Shown here one piece after another: positions 34,245 to 46,802 of a stretch of 64,000 bases of DNA (the stretch's first letter is position 1; each line of letters starts with the position of its first letter). Where the stretch lies: the NCBI RefSeq assembly GCF_001050155.1, contig NZ_LFVY01000012.1, positions 62,001-126,000 of the forward strand. The letters are read 5' to 3'. Under the pieces are notes generated by a model. It was not told where the DNA came from and did no database searches. It worked only from the letters and a program-made list of their open reading frames with translations. A program made the position numbers and the translations under genes. Origin of the DNA: Nitratireductor soli. GTDB lineage: Bacteria > Pseudomonadota > Alphaproteobacteria > Rhizobiales > Rhizobiaceae.

Positions 34245-35195
34245 TCATGAAACGGCGCGTGGCGCGGGCACACGGGCAAGGGCCGTGGCAAACAGGTTGG
34301 CATCGAATTCCGGCGCGGCCGAGGCGCTGGCCACCGCAAGACCTGCGGCGGCGATGCCGTGACGCGCCGCCTCGGGCAGGCTTTCGCCATGCATCAGGGC
34401 GGCGATGGTCGCGCCGGCCAACGCATCGCCGGCGCCCGTCACATCGGCGATCTGCGCCACCTCGGGCGGCGTGATCTGCCAAAGCCCGCCGTCGGCAAAG
34501 ACCAGCACCGAATGGCTTCCCGCCGTGATGACACCGCCGGTCAGGCCCATCCGCTGCAGCCGGTCAGCAGTCATCGCCAGGGAGGCGTCTTCGCCAAGGT
34601 TCGCCAGGCTGCGCGCCTCGCTTCTGTTCATGAACAGCGTCGCCAGCCGGTCGAACATGGCGATCAGCCGCCCCGCCTTCGCCGGCGAAACGGCGATCGC
34701 ATGGATCGGCGTCGTCCCGCTGAGTGCCACGAGCTGGGCAAGTGCCGGCTCGGGCAGGTTGGCGTCGCACAGAATGGCGTCGGCGGCAGCGGCCGCATCG
34801 CGGCATTTGCGCCGCCGCAACTGCTTGGCGAACGCCTTTTCATACAGCTCCATGTCGGCAAGCCCGGTGATCAGCTCGCCATCCTGGTCGAGAATGGCCG
34901 TATAGCTCGGCGTCGCGCGGTCGAGGAAGATGGCCGACAGATCGTCGAAGCCCGCCTGCTCGACGGCGCTCGCCACCTGTTCGCCGGCCGCGTCGCCGCC
35001 GCGCAGCGACAGAAGTGAAACGGCGATGCCGCGCCGCGCGGCTGTGCGCGCCGCGTTGAACACGCCGCCGCCCACCTCCTCGCGCATCCGTCCGGGATTG
35101 GAGGTGGCGGGAATGTGCGGCCCGGCGAGCCGGCCGCGCCGGTCGAGATGCGCCCCGCCGATGGCGAGCAGACGCGAAGCCCTCGCCGTCACCAT
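34245..35195 (-). CDS. psuK: PfkB-family carbohydrate kinase, probable pseudouridine kinase
   Basis: 316 aa ribokinase-fold enzyme. N-terminal AIGGAHLDRRG, glycine-rich EEVGGGVFNAARTAARRG, and C-terminal catalytic ADVTGAGDALAGATIAALM with the GAGD anion hole and Asp base. Its place directly before psuG supports pseudouridine as substrate; by motif alone it could be another PfkB kinase. GGAGG 6 bp before ATG 35195. The pair would recycle modified nucleosides from RNA turnover. Confidence 0.88.
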   Translation of the reverse strand: MVTARASRLLAIGGAHLDRRGRLAGPHIPATSNPGRMREEVGGGVFNAARTAARRGIAVSLLSLRGGDAAGEQVASAVEQAGFDDLSAIFLDRATPSYTAILDQDGELITGLADMELYEKAFAKQLRRRKCRDAAAAADAILCDANLPEPALAQLVALSGTTPIHAIAVSPAKAGRLIAMFDRLATLFMNRSEARSLANLGEDASLAMTADRLQRMGLTGGVITAGSHSVLVFADGGLWQITPPEVAQIADVTGAGDALAGATIAALMHGESLPEAARHGIAAAGLAVASASAAPEFDANLFATALARVPAPRAVS

Positions 35196-35357
35196 GAACC
35201 CTCCAGGCGAATCGCAACGATGCAAAACCGCGCCGTAACCAGGCATGCGCCGCCATCTGCGATGGTCGGATGTTCGACAGCGCTTGAATTGGCACAAAAT
35301 GAGAACAAATTCTCTTTTCCTTTTTTATTCAAAGGTTTAATTCCTATTGCAAAAAGA

Positions 35358-35372
35358 GAACAAAAAGAGTAC
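35358..35372. promoter_or_regulatory. SOS box (LexA operator) of recA
   Basis: GAAC-AAAAAGA-GTAC, an exact match to the alphaproteobacterial LexA consensus GAAC-N7-GTAC, 59 bp before the recA start. The flanking DNA is AT-rich, as expected for the promoter. Confidence 0.88.
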
Positions 35373-35431
35373 GAATAACCATCGCGGATTTGGCGGACCC
35401 GCCTCCATTGACGACAAAGGGGTGTTGTATC

Positions 35432-36514
<1,083 letters not shown>

Positions 36515-36542
36515 CAGTCGGGCGATTGATCGGTTCAATCAG

Positions 36543-36569
36543 ACACCGCCGGCCTGCCGGCGGTGTTTT
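36543..36569 (+). terminator. Rho-independent terminator of recA
   Basis: ACACCGCCGG-CCTG-CCGGCGGTGT stem followed by TTTTGCTTT. Confidence 0.88.
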
Positions 36570-36684
36570 GCTTTCCGTGTTTTGCTGCCCGGTGCGCGGG
36601 ATTTCTGGACAGGCTTTGGCGCGGGCGCTAAAAGGCGGCACCTGTTTCCCCGCATTCGCGCGGGTTTCTCGCAAAGGCTGAAGC

Positions 36685-39351
<2,667 letters not shown>

Positions 39352-39355
39352 CGTT

Positions 39356-39967
39356 TTAAGTGTCGGTTTGCCGTGCGCGACGATTGCGCGCGGCGTGCCA
39401 CAGCATGAAGCCGAGCAGGCCGGTCAATGCGGTCGCGCCAATCAGCCAGCCGAGATTGGCGATCACTTCGGCAAGCCCGGCAATGGAACTGCTGAAGCCA
39501 TGGCCGATCGCCAGGTAAGCCGTGATCCACAGCGCCTCGCCAAGCACGTCCCAGAACAGGAATTTCCACCAGGGATAGCGCGAGAGCCCGCTGGTCAGGT
39601 TGATCCACGGGCCCAGCGGGCTCACCAGCCAGCGGCTGAAGAAGATGCCGGGTCCGCCCCATTTCGCCGAAAAGCTCTCCGCCCGGGCAAAGCTCCCCTT
39701 GCCGGGCAGACCATTCATGAAGCGGTCGAGCAGGCGGCGCCCACCGAAGCGCGCGGCTGCATAGCCTGCCTGATCGCCGGCGACGGCGCCGGCCAGCGCC
39801 CAGGCAAAGGTCTCGGCCGGCGACAGGTCGCCATCGGCCAGCAGCGCGCCGACGCTCATCAGGAGGATCGAGGTGGGCAGCGGAAGGCCCAGCTGCCCCA
39901 CAGCCAGAATAGCGAAGACGCCTGGCAATCCATAGAGTGCGAAGAGGGCGAGGATTTCCTCGCTCAT
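39356..39967 (-). CDS. DedA family membrane protein
   Basis: 203 aa, four to five membrane segments. Motifs of the DedA/VTT group: GLPLPTSILLMSVGALLADG, AGDQAGYAAARFGGRRLLDR and FFSRWLVSPLGPWINLTSGL with its conserved Arg. DedA proteins recycle undecaprenyl phosphate or other lipid carriers across the membrane. Start overlaps the upstream gene's stop (ATGA), so the two are coupled. Convergent with alaS, only 4 bp apart. Confidence 0.9.
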   Translation of the reverse strand: MSEEILALFALYGLPGVFAILAVGQLGLPLPTSILLMSVGALLADGDLSPAETFAWALAGAVAGDQAGYAAARFGGRRLLDRFMNGLPGKGSFARAESFSAKWGGPGIFFSRWLVSPLGPWINLTSGLSRYPWWKFLFWDVLGEALWITAYLAIGHGFSSSIAGLAEVIANLGWLIGATALTGLLGFMLWHAARNRRARQTDT

Positions 39968-40323
39968 TGCACCTTGTCCCGCTCTTCCAGGCGGGCATCG
40001 GCGATCGCCTTCTCGATCTCGTCGATAAGCACATCCACCGGCACCCCGCGCTCGGCCGCGATGCGGGCGATGCTGCGCCGGTCACGCCCGTCGATGGAAA
40101 TGCCGAGCGCGCCACGCAGGGTCTGCGGCGGCACGTCCCAGGAGCGCGCCACATAGCCGATGGTCATCCAATCCTCGATCGGCACTGCACGATGGCTCGA
40201 CCAGTAGGCGTAGAAGGCGATGGTGCGCAGGGCGAGGAAAATGGTTATGAGCGCGGCCGCGCAAAAGGCGAGAAACAGCAGGCGATGATGCTGCCACAAG
40301 GATCGGATAGTGCGGCCCATCAT
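39964..40323 (-). CDS. Small single-pass membrane protein, unknown
   Basis: 119 aa. One strong membrane segment (LLFLAFCAAALITIFLALRT, residues 13-32), then a soluble C-terminal domain rich in charged residues. The pattern SWDVPPQTLRGALGISIDG and RRSIARIAAERGVPVDVLIDE looks like a short helix-turn-helix-like or repeat-type fold, but I do not recognise a named family. Stop overlaps the DedA start by 4 bp. Start is the double ATG at 40320-40323. Confidence 0.7.
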   Translation of the reverse strand: MMGRTIRSLWQHHRLLFLAFCAAALITIFLALRTIAFYAYWSSHRAVPIEDWMTIGYVARSWDVPPQTLRGALGISIDGRDRRSIARIAAERGVPVDVLIDEIEKAIADARLEERDKVQ

Positions 40324-40565
40324 TTGCTCCCGGCGCGATGCGCCAAGCCATAGTGGCAAGATCGGGCGGCATTTGTCGATAGTGCTGCAAGCGACCATCA
40401 AGGCGGGATGAGGAAAAGCGTGAAGCGGCTTTCCGCCCGCATCCTGCTCCAATCTGTCGTGATCTAAAGAAATTCCAGGAAAAGTGGGACCCGGTTTTCC
40501 GTCCGGAATTGCGCAAAAACAAAGAGATAGAGCATTTCCGCGACTCGGAGAAAAGCGGAAATGCT
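40324..40565. other. Repeat-rich intergenic region
   Basis: About 240 bp between the GST gene and the small membrane protein gene. It contains short inverted segments (GAAGCGGCTTTCCGCCCGC, AAAGTGGGACCCGGTTTTCC) that look like decayed rhizobial mosaic repeats, and the palindrome at 40528-40568. Confidence 0.45.
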
Positions 40566-40568
40566 CTA
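40528..40568. repeat. Palindromic repeat TAGAGCATTTCCGC (family D)
   Basis: Perfect 14-bp arms TAGAGCATTTCCGC (40528-40541) and GCGGAAATGCTCTA (40555-40568), 13-bp loop. The right arm supplies the TAG stop codon of the GST gene on the minus strand. Same TAGAGCAT beginning as family A. Confidence 0.88.
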
Positions 40569-41210
40569 GTCGCTGGGACGGGTCGCCTCGAAACTGGCCC
40601 TGCCGCGCATGCGCTCCCACCAGAGCGCAAGGTTCGCGTGGCCGGCAAGCAGCGATCGCCCCTCGGGTGCTCGTGTGAAATAGGCGAGGATCGGCGCCGC
40701 GTGCAGGTCAGCGAGCGTCAGCCGCCCGCCGCCGGCAAGCCAGTCTGCGTCCCCAATGGACCTGGATAGCGTTGCAAGACAGGTCGCCGCGGTCTCCAGC
40801 GAGGTGGCGATCAGGGCGGCGTCCGGCGTCTCGCCGCGCTTCGGCTTCGAGACGCCTTCCACATAGACGCCCCAGACCATGGCGCGATAGGCGTAGGAAT
40901 CGAGTAGGCCGATGATCTGGTTGACGATTGCACGTTCGGTCGCAGCCGCCGGCTGCAGGGCCGGCCCGTCGAACGCCTCGTCCACGTAACGGGTGATGGC
41001 GCTGGTTTCGGACAGGCGCAACGCGCCGTGCTCGAATGCGGGAATGCGCTTGAAGGGATGGCGTTCCAGATACCAGTCGGGAACGCCGTCCCTGGCGAAG
41101 ATATCGACCGGCACGAGCGCGTGGTCGACATTCTTCTCCAGCAAGGCAAGCCGCGCTATGCGCACATAGACGCTGTAGTCAGCACCAAAGAGGCGCGGCT
41201 TGTCCGTCAC
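40566..41210 (-). CDS. Glutathione S-transferase family protein
   Basis: 214 aa. N-terminal thioredoxin-like domain (PRLFGADYSVYVRIARLALLE; ERHPFKRIPAFEHGALRLSE with cis-Pro, then ETSAITRYVDE for glutathione gamma-Glu binding) and an all-helical C-terminal domain (LTLADLHAAPILAYF). Substrate unknown. The TAG stop is inside a palindromic repeat. It lies 10 bp downstream of icd on the same strand, possibly in one operon. Confidence 0.9.
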   Translation of the reverse strand: MTDKPRLFGADYSVYVRIARLALLEKNVDHALVPVDIFARDGVPDWYLERHPFKRIPAFEHGALRLSETSAITRYVDEAFDGPALQPAAATERAIVNQIIGLLDSYAYRAMVWGVYVEGVSKPKRGETPDAALIATSLETAATCLATLSRSIGDADWLAGGGRLTLADLHAAPILAYFTRAPEGRSLLAGHANLALWWERMRGRASFEATRPSD

Positions 41211-41220
41211 GGCTGATGCC

Positions 41221-42432
41221 TCAGGCCATCGCCTTCTGCAGGTTCTCGTCGATCTTGTCGAGGAAGCCGGTGGTCGAAAGCCAGGGCTGGTCGGGGCCGA
41301 TTAGCAGCGCCAGATCCTTGGTCATGAAGCCGGATTCGACGGTATCGACGCAGACATTCTCCAGCGTCGTGGCGAATTTCGCCAGCGCCTCGTTGTTGTC
41401 GAGCTTGGCGCGATGTGCCAGGCCGCGCGTCCAGGCGAAGATCGAGGCGATCGAGTTGGTCGAGGTCTCCTCGCCCTTCTGGTGCTGGCGGAAGTGGCGC
41501 GTCACCGTGCCGTGCGCCGCTTCGGCTTCCACCGTCTTGCCGTCCGGCGTCATCAGCACCGAGGTCATCAGGCCGAGCGAGCCGAAGCCCTGCGCCACCG
41601 TGTCGGACTGCACGTCGCCGTCATAGTTCTTGCAGGCCCAGACATAGCCGCCCGACCATTTCAGGCTGGAGGCCACCATGTCGTCGATCAGGCGGTGCTC
41701 GTAGGTGATCTTGGCTTCCTTGAACTTGGCCTCGAACTCGGCCTCGTAGACTTCCTGGAACAGGTCCTTGAAGCGGCCGTCATACGCCTTGAGGATCGTG
41801 TTCTTGGTCGACAGATAGACGGGGTAGCCGCGCTGCAGGCCATAGTTCATGGAGGCGCGGGCGAAATCGCGGATCGAATCGTCGAGATTGTACATCGCCA
41901 TGGCGACGCCGGAGGAGGGCGCGTCGAACACTTCATGCTCGATCGTCTCACCGTCCTCGCCGACGAACTTGATCGTCAGCTTGCCCTTGCCGGGGAAGCG
42001 GAAGTCGGTGGCGCGATACTGGTCGCCGAAGGCGTGGCGGCCGACGATGATCGGCTGCGTCCAGCCCGGCACCAGGCGGGGCACATTCTTGGCGATGATC
42101 GGTTCGCGGAAGATGACGCCGCCCAGAATGTTGCGGATCGTGCCATTCGGCGACTTCCACATCTTCTTCAGGCCGAATTCCTCGACCCGGTCTTCATCCG
42201 GCGTGATGGTGGCGCATTTCACGCCGACGCCGTATTTCTTGATCGCGTTGGCCGCGTCGATGGTGATCTGGTCGTCGGTCGCGTCGCGCGCCTCGACGCC
42301 GAGATCGAAATATTTCAGGTCGATGTCGAGATAGGGATGGATCAGCTTCTCTTTGATGAACTGCCAGATGATGCGTGTCATCTCATCGCCGTCGAGTTCG
42401 ACGACAGGGTTGTCCACCTTGATTTTACTCAT
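41221..42432 (-). CDS. icd: NADP-dependent isocitrate dehydrogenase (type II, eukaryote-like)
   Basis: TCA-cycle enzyme forming 2-oxoglutarate and NADPH. 403 aa, the dimeric type II form found in rhizobia. Start [20 protein letters not shown]; substrate region [14 protein letters not shown] (Ser) and [20 protein letters not shown]; metal Asp residues in [24 protein letters not shown] region [18 protein letters not shown] promoter candidate is at 42498-42525. Confidence 0.97.
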   Translation of the reverse strand: MSKIKVDNPVVELDGDEMTRIIWQFIKEKLIHPYLDIDLKYFDLGVEARDATDDQITIDAANAIKKYGVGVKCATITPDEDRVEEFGLKKMWKSPNGTIRNILGGVIFREPIIAKNVPRLVPGWTQPIIVGRHAFGDQYRATDFRFPGKGKLTIKFVGEDGETIEHEVFDAPSSGVAMAMYNLDDSIRDFARASMNYGLQRGYPVYLSTKNTILKAYDGRFKDLFQEVYEAEFEAKFKEAKITYEHRLIDDMVASSLKWSGGYVWACKNYDGDVQSDTVAQGFGSLGLMTSVLMTPDGKTVEAEAAHGTVTRHFRQHQKGEETSTNSIASIFAWTRGLAHRAKLDNNEALAKFATTLENVCVDTVESGFMTKDLALLIGPDQPWLSTTGFLDKIDENLQKAMA

Positions 42433-42497
42433 GAAAAAGCTCCGCGATCCGGTGTGAAAATTGGTCCGAAAGCCCTTCGGACCGTGAGGTTGGCAGC

Positions 42498-42525
42498 CCT
42501 ATAGCATTCCTGATGAAAAGCGCAA
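42498..42525 (-). promoter_or_regulatory. Candidate promoter of icd
   Basis: Minus strand TTGCGC (plus 42520-42525), 16 bp, TATAGG (plus 42498-42503), about 65 bp before the icd start. Confidence 0.4.
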
Positions 42526-42636
42526 AGCAGCGTGGGAAGCGTTTTTGCCAGACTGGCGCATCGACCGGAAAACCGGGTTCGCTTCCGGCAAATCACGATG
42601 CACCGATCCTGCGCGAACATCAAAGCGAAGGCGCGG

Positions 42637-43530
42637 TCAGTCCGGCGCGTCGGCCGCCGAAAGCGCATGCCGGACGGCAACGCTGACGAAGTCGGCGAAG
42701 GCGCTGATGCGCGCCGCCCGCCGCAAGGTCGGATGGGTCAGGAGCCAGAGATCGACGTCCAGTTCGCCGACGCCGTCCAGACGGGTCAGCTCGGCATCGC
42801 CCCTCGCCAGATAATCCGGAAGAACCGCGACGCCGATGCCCGCCTTGACGGCGGCGTGCATGCCCAGCACCGAATTCACCCGCAACCGGCAGCGCTGGTC
42901 GGCGCCGTGCCTCGCCATCCATTGTTCAAGATCCGTATAGGCCATGTGATGGTCCGGCCCGACCCAGGGCAGCGACTTCTCGCGCCACGCCGGCCCGCCT
43001 GTTCTTGCCAGGCCACGCCGGCCATACACCGATTGCCGGATGATCCCGAGCTTGCGCCCGACCAGGTGGGCCGCCGGCGCCATGGCCGGCCGAAGGGCGA
43101 CGTCAGCCTCGCGTTGCGACAGGTCGAAGAGATGGTTGGAGACGATCACGTCCAGGTCGATCTCGGGATAGCGCGCGCAGAACCCGGCGAGTATCGGGCC
43201 CAGGAGGAAATAATGGAGCGTATCGGTCGTCGTCACGCTGACGGTGCCCGACGGGCGCAAATCCCGCCCGATCACGGCCTGCTCCAGCGCATGAATTTCG
43301 CTTTCCAGGCGCCTCGCAACCGACACCGCTTCCTCCCCGGCCGTCGTCGCCACATACCCACCACGCGTTCTTTCGAACAAGGCGACCCCGATGCGCCGCT
43401 CGATCGCGCCCAGGCGCCGAAACACGGTGGCGTGACTGACCTGCAATTTTCGCCCGGCTCCCGAGAGCGATCCGGCGTCGCCGACCGCCAGGATCAGCCT
43501 GAGGTCGTTCCATTCGAATGCGCTGTTCAT
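42637..43530 (-). CDS. LysR family transcriptional regulator
   Basis: 297 aa. N-terminal winged helix FEWNDLRLILAVGDAGSLSG and LQVSHATVFRRLGAIERRIG; C-terminal periplasmic-binding-like effector domain. Divergent from the interrupted NAD(P)H oxidoreductase gene, which it most likely controls. A dyad ATTTGC-N11-GCAAAT lies directly before its start codon. ATG 43530 (MNSAFEWNDL) is chosen over an upstream TTG. Confidence 0.93.
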   Translation of the reverse strand: MNSAFEWNDLRLILAVGDAGSLSGAGRKLQVSHATVFRRLGAIERRIGVALFERTRGGYVATTAGEEAVSVARRLESEIHALEQAVIGRDLRPSGTVSVTTTDTLHYFLLGPILAGFCARYPEIDLDVIVSNHLFDLSQREADVALRPAMAPAAHLVGRKLGIIRQSVYGRRGLARTGGPAWREKSLPWVGPDHHMAYTDLEQWMARHGADQRCRLRVNSVLGMHAAVKAGIGVAVLPDYLARGDAELTRLDGVGELDVDLWLLTHPTLRRAARISAFADFVSVAVRHALSAADAPD

Positions 43531-43553
43531 ATTTGCAAGCCCCGTGCGCAAAT
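43531..43553. promoter_or_regulatory. LysR-type operator candidate
   Basis: ATTTGC (43531-43536) and GCAAAT (43548-43553), 11 bp apart, fit the T-N11-A dyad of LysR sites. It lies in the 93 bp between the divergent lysR and oxidoreductase genes, abutting the lysR start, so it could serve both autorepression and activation. Confidence 0.5.
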
Positions 43554-43623
43554 TTGGTCAATCGATTTTCTGAAACGAACAGCCTACCTGAGCGACATGG
43601 CAGAGCCAAGAAGGGCAGGACCG

Positions 43624-44421
43624 ATGAATGCACTGATTGTTTTCGCTCACCCCGAGCCAGCCTCCTTCAACGGGGCGCTGCGCGATACAGCGGCTTCAAG
43701 CCTGCGGTCGGGAGGCCATTCCGTAGAGATATCGGATCTTTACGGCGAAAATTTCGATCCGGTGGAGAAGGCGGCGCATTATGCGCGGCGGCTCGACCCG
43801 CAACAGTTCGTGCCGCTTGCCGAGCAGCGCAGCGCCGGGCGGGAAGGAACGCTGCCGGTAGCCGTCCGCCGCGAGATCGCCCGTCTCGAGCGGGCCGATC
43901 TGGTCATCTTCCAGTTTCCCCTGTGGTGGCACGCGCAGCCGGCAATCCTCAAGGGCTGGTTCGACCGCGTCCTGGTCAACGGGCTGCTATACGACAGCAC
44001 CAGGCGTTACGGCCGTGGTGTCTTCAAGGGGAAGCGTGCCGTTCTTTCCGTCACTGCGGGGGCGCCGGAGCGCTCTTTCGGTCGCGGTGGACGCGGCGGC
44101 GACATCGAAAAGCTGCTTTGGCCCATGCAGTACTCGCTGCACTAAATGGGCTTCTCCGTGCTGCGCCCGTTCCTTTCCTTCGCCGTGGCGGGGCATGGCT
44201 ATCGCTACGAACAGGATGCGGACAAGCAGGCCAGGCTCGCGGCGCTCAGGCAGAGCTGGGGAGAGCGGGTGGGGCGACTGGCGGAGGAACGGCCGCTTTG
44301 CTTCCAGAACTGGGACGATTGGGACGATTCTGGCGCCCTGAAACCCGGCCGGGACCCGGATCTGGGCTTGCGCTTCCTTGATCCCGAGATGGAGGCCGAT
44401 CCCGAGTTGCGGCATCGATAG
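43624..44421 (+). pseudogene. NAD(P)H-dependent oxidoreductase (flavodoxin-like) interrupted by an in-frame TAA
   Basis: Two parts in one frame: 43624-44145 (173 aa, MNALIVFAHPEPASFNGALR to LLWPMQYSLH) and 44146-44421 (91 aa, MGFSVLRPFLSFAVAGHGYR to the end). Together they make the expected 265-residue quinone/NADPH reductase of the KefF/NQO family, with the FMN-site motif FQFPLWWHAQPAILKGWFDR. Only a TAA at 44143-44145, where relatives have Tyr or Phe, separates them, and it is followed at once by ATG, so a restart is conceivable. It is a point nonsense mutation, a sequencing error, or a split gene. SD AGGA precedes the first ATG. Confidence 0.82.
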
Positions 44422-44504
44422 GATTCCGCTGAGGCCGGGTGTTTCGCAGGTTGCACTTTCAAGGTGCAATCGGCGACGGTTTTGGGCACTGTTTCAACGA
44501 AGCC

Positions 44505-44561
44505 TATGGCATTTGCAGTCAGGTGGAATCGCCTGACGTCCGCATAAATGCGGAAGAACAA
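44505..44561 (+). repeat. Two-hairpin palindromic repeat, family A, copy 8
   Basis: Hairpin 1 GTCAGGTG-GAAT-CGCCTGAC (one U-G-type change), hairpin 2 perfect, tail GAAGAACAACGAGATAGG. Confidence 0.9.
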
Positions 44562-44626
44562 CGAGATAGGCCGGTTCAGCGTTTCTGTGAAACGTTGAAC
44601 CGGCCCAGGAAACCCGCGGACGGGCC

Positions 44627-46750
44627 GTGAAGACCGTATATGACGCCACCCCGCTGATCGCCGCCAATGCGATCGCCTTCGACACCGAGACCACGGGGCT
44701 CGATGTCAAGCAGGCGCGCATCCTGCAGATCGGCGGCATGGCGCTGGTCGGGGGGCGCCTCCGCCCGGACGAGACGTTTGAAACACTGGTCGATCCCGGG
44801 ATTGCGGTGCCGGCGCGCTCCACCGCCATCCACGGCATCACCGGCCAGATGCTGCGCACGGCGCCGGTCTTCGCCGAAGCATGGCGGCGTTTCGAGGAAT
44901 TTCGCCGCGGCCGGCTTCTGGTCGGCTATGCGCTGGGCTTCGATCTGGCCATTCTCGAGCGCGAGGCGGCGCGCGCCGGCCTGTTGTGGCAGGCGCCGCG
45001 CACGCTGTGCGTGCGCATGCTGGCCGGCATCGTCAATCCGGAACTGCCGGACGCCTCGCTCGATGCCATCGCTGCCTGGCTCGGCGTTGAAACGGCCGGT
45101 CGCCACACCGCCGATGCCGACGCGCGCATTGCCGGCGAAATCTTCGTCGCGCTGGTGCCGCATCTGATCAGTCGCGGTATCCGCACGGTGGCCGAGGCCG
45201 AGCGCGCCTCCAGCCTGCGCCGCGAGGCGCTGCGCCAGCAGGCGGAGGCCGGCTGGAGCGAGCCCTTCCTGCGCCGCGCCGATGGTGCGCGCCGGGCGCT
45301 CGGCGTGATCGACCCCTACGCCTTCAGCCACCGGGTGGCGGAAGCGGCGACGGCCGAGCCCGTGGTCATCCGCGCGGATATCACCACGCATGCCGCCGCC
45401 CGCGCCATGGCCGAGCGGCGCATCAGCTCTCTGCTTGTCTCACCCGACGGTGCGCCGGGCCGGCCGATCGGAGATTATGCCATCATCACCGAGCGTGACA
45501 TTTTGCGCGCCGTGGCGGCCTACGGCGCCGAGGCGCTTGCCGTTCCGGTGAAAGACATCGCCGTCTCGCCGCTGGTCTCGATTGGCGCCGAAGCCTTCTT
45601 CTATCAGGCGCTGGGCCTGATGAACCGGCACAAGATCCGCCATCTTGCGGTGTCGGATGGCCAAAACTGCCTTGCCGGCGTCATCTCGGCGCGCGATTTC
45701 CTGAGATTTCGCGCGGCGGCCGCCGTCGATCTGCAGGCGCGCATCGAAACCGCCGGCAACCCGGCCGATCTGGCGGGCGCCTGGTCGCGCGTGCCGGTGG
45801 TGGCCGCAGCACTCCTCGATGAGGAGATCGACGCCCGCACCATTACCGAGATCATTTCGGGCGTGCTCTGCGCCATGACGGCGCGCGCCTGCGCCATCGC
45901 CCTCGACGACATGCGCCAGGCCGGCGAGGGCGCGCCGCCATGCCCGTTCGGCGTGATGGTTCTGGGTTCGGGCGGACGCGGCGAAAGCCTGCTCGCCCCC
46001 GACCAGGACAATGCGCTGGTTTTTGCCGAGGGCGAGCCGGGCAGCGCCGCCGACCGGTGGTTCGAAAGCTTCGCCGTGCGTTTCACGGACCATCTGCATG
46101 CCGCCGCAATCCCGCTCTGCCAGGGTGGCGTGATGGCGCGCAATCCGCCCTGGCGTGGGTCGGCGGCCGAGTGGCGGCGCCGCGTCGATGCCTGGGTGGT
46201 CAGGGCGCGCCCGCAGGACCTGCTCAACGTCGACATCTTCTATGACCTGCGCGCTGTTCACGGCGCGCATGCGCTGGTCGATGCCTTGCGCGCTCATGCG
46301 TGGGAGCGGGGCGGCGAAAGCGTCGAATTCGCCAAGCTTCTCGGCGAGAGCGTCGGCGAGACGAAAAGCGCTTTCACGCTGTTCGGCGGGCTGCGGCAGG
46401 AAGACGGCCGGCTCGATCTCAAGCTGCATGGCTTGTTTCCCATCGCCGCCATGGCCCGCGCGCTTGCCATCCGGCATCATCTGGCGCGCGCCTCGACACG
46501 CCAGCGTCTTGAAAGCCTGATGGAGCTGCCGGGCATGCCGCAGGGCGACCTGACCGCGTTGCGCGACGCGCACCGCTTCTTCCTTGCCCTCGTTCTGGAG
46601 CAGCAGGTGGCGGACGTCGCGGCTGGAATTCCCTTGTCGAACCGCATCGCCATCGACCGCCTGACCAGCCGCCAGCAAAGGACGCTGAAAGATGCATTGA
46701 AAAGCGTCGGCCTCATTCCCGAAATGATCCGCAACGCGATGTTCGCGTGA
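44627..46750 (+). CDS. DnaQ-like exonuclease / CBS pair / DUF294 nucleotidyltransferase fusion
   Basis: 707 aa with three parts. Residues 1-180: DEDDh 3'-5' exonuclease with AFDTETTGLD (Exo I), HGITGQML, VGYALGFDLAIL (Exo II) and GRHTADADARI (Exo III). Residues about 240-365: CBS-domain pair (ISSLLVSPDG, DYAIITERDILRAV, KIRHLAVSDGQNCLAGVISARD). Residues about 410-700: GlnD-like nucleotidyltransferase DUF294 with GSGGRGESLLAPDQDNALVF and DUF294_C. Active-site residues are present in both enzyme domains. Start GTG at 44627. Function unknown; the CBS pair suggests control by an adenine nucleotide. Confidence 0.88.
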   Translation: MKTVYDATPLIAANAIAFDTETTGLDVKQARILQIGGMALVGGRLRPDETFETLVDPGIAVPARSTAIHGITGQMLRTAPVFAEAWRRFEEFRRGRLLVGYALGFDLAILEREAARAGLLWQAPRTLCVRMLAGIVNPELPDASLDAIAAWLGVETAGRHTADADARIAGEIFVALVPHLISRGIRTVAEAERASSLRREALRQQAEAGWSEPFLRRADGARRALGVIDPYAFSHRVAEAATAEPVVIRADITTHAAARAMAERRISSLLVSPDGAPGRPIGDYAIITERDILRAVAAYGAEALAVPVKDIAVSPLVSIGAEAFFYQALGLMNRHKIRHLAVSDGQNCLAGVISARDFLRFRAAAAVDLQARIETAGNPADLAGAWSRVPVVAAALLDEEIDARTITEIISGVLCAMTARACAIALDDMRQAGEGAPPCPFGVMVLGSGGRGESLLAPDQDNALVFAEGEPGSAADRWFESFAVRFTDHLHAAAIPLCQGGVMARNPPWRGSAAEWRRRVDAWVVRARPQDLLNVDIFYDLRAVHGAHALVDALRAHAWERGGESVEFAKLLGESVGETKSAFTLFGGLRQEDGRLDLKLHGLFPIAAMARALAIRHHLARASTRQRLESLMELPGMPQGDLTALRDAHRFFLALVLEQQVADVAAGIPLSNRIAIDRLTSRQQRTLKDALKSVGLIPEMIRNAMFA

Positions 46751-46802
46751 GCCTGGCAGTGGTGCTTTACCCCGGCCGGCGAAGCTTGTAACAGCAGCGG
46801 TC

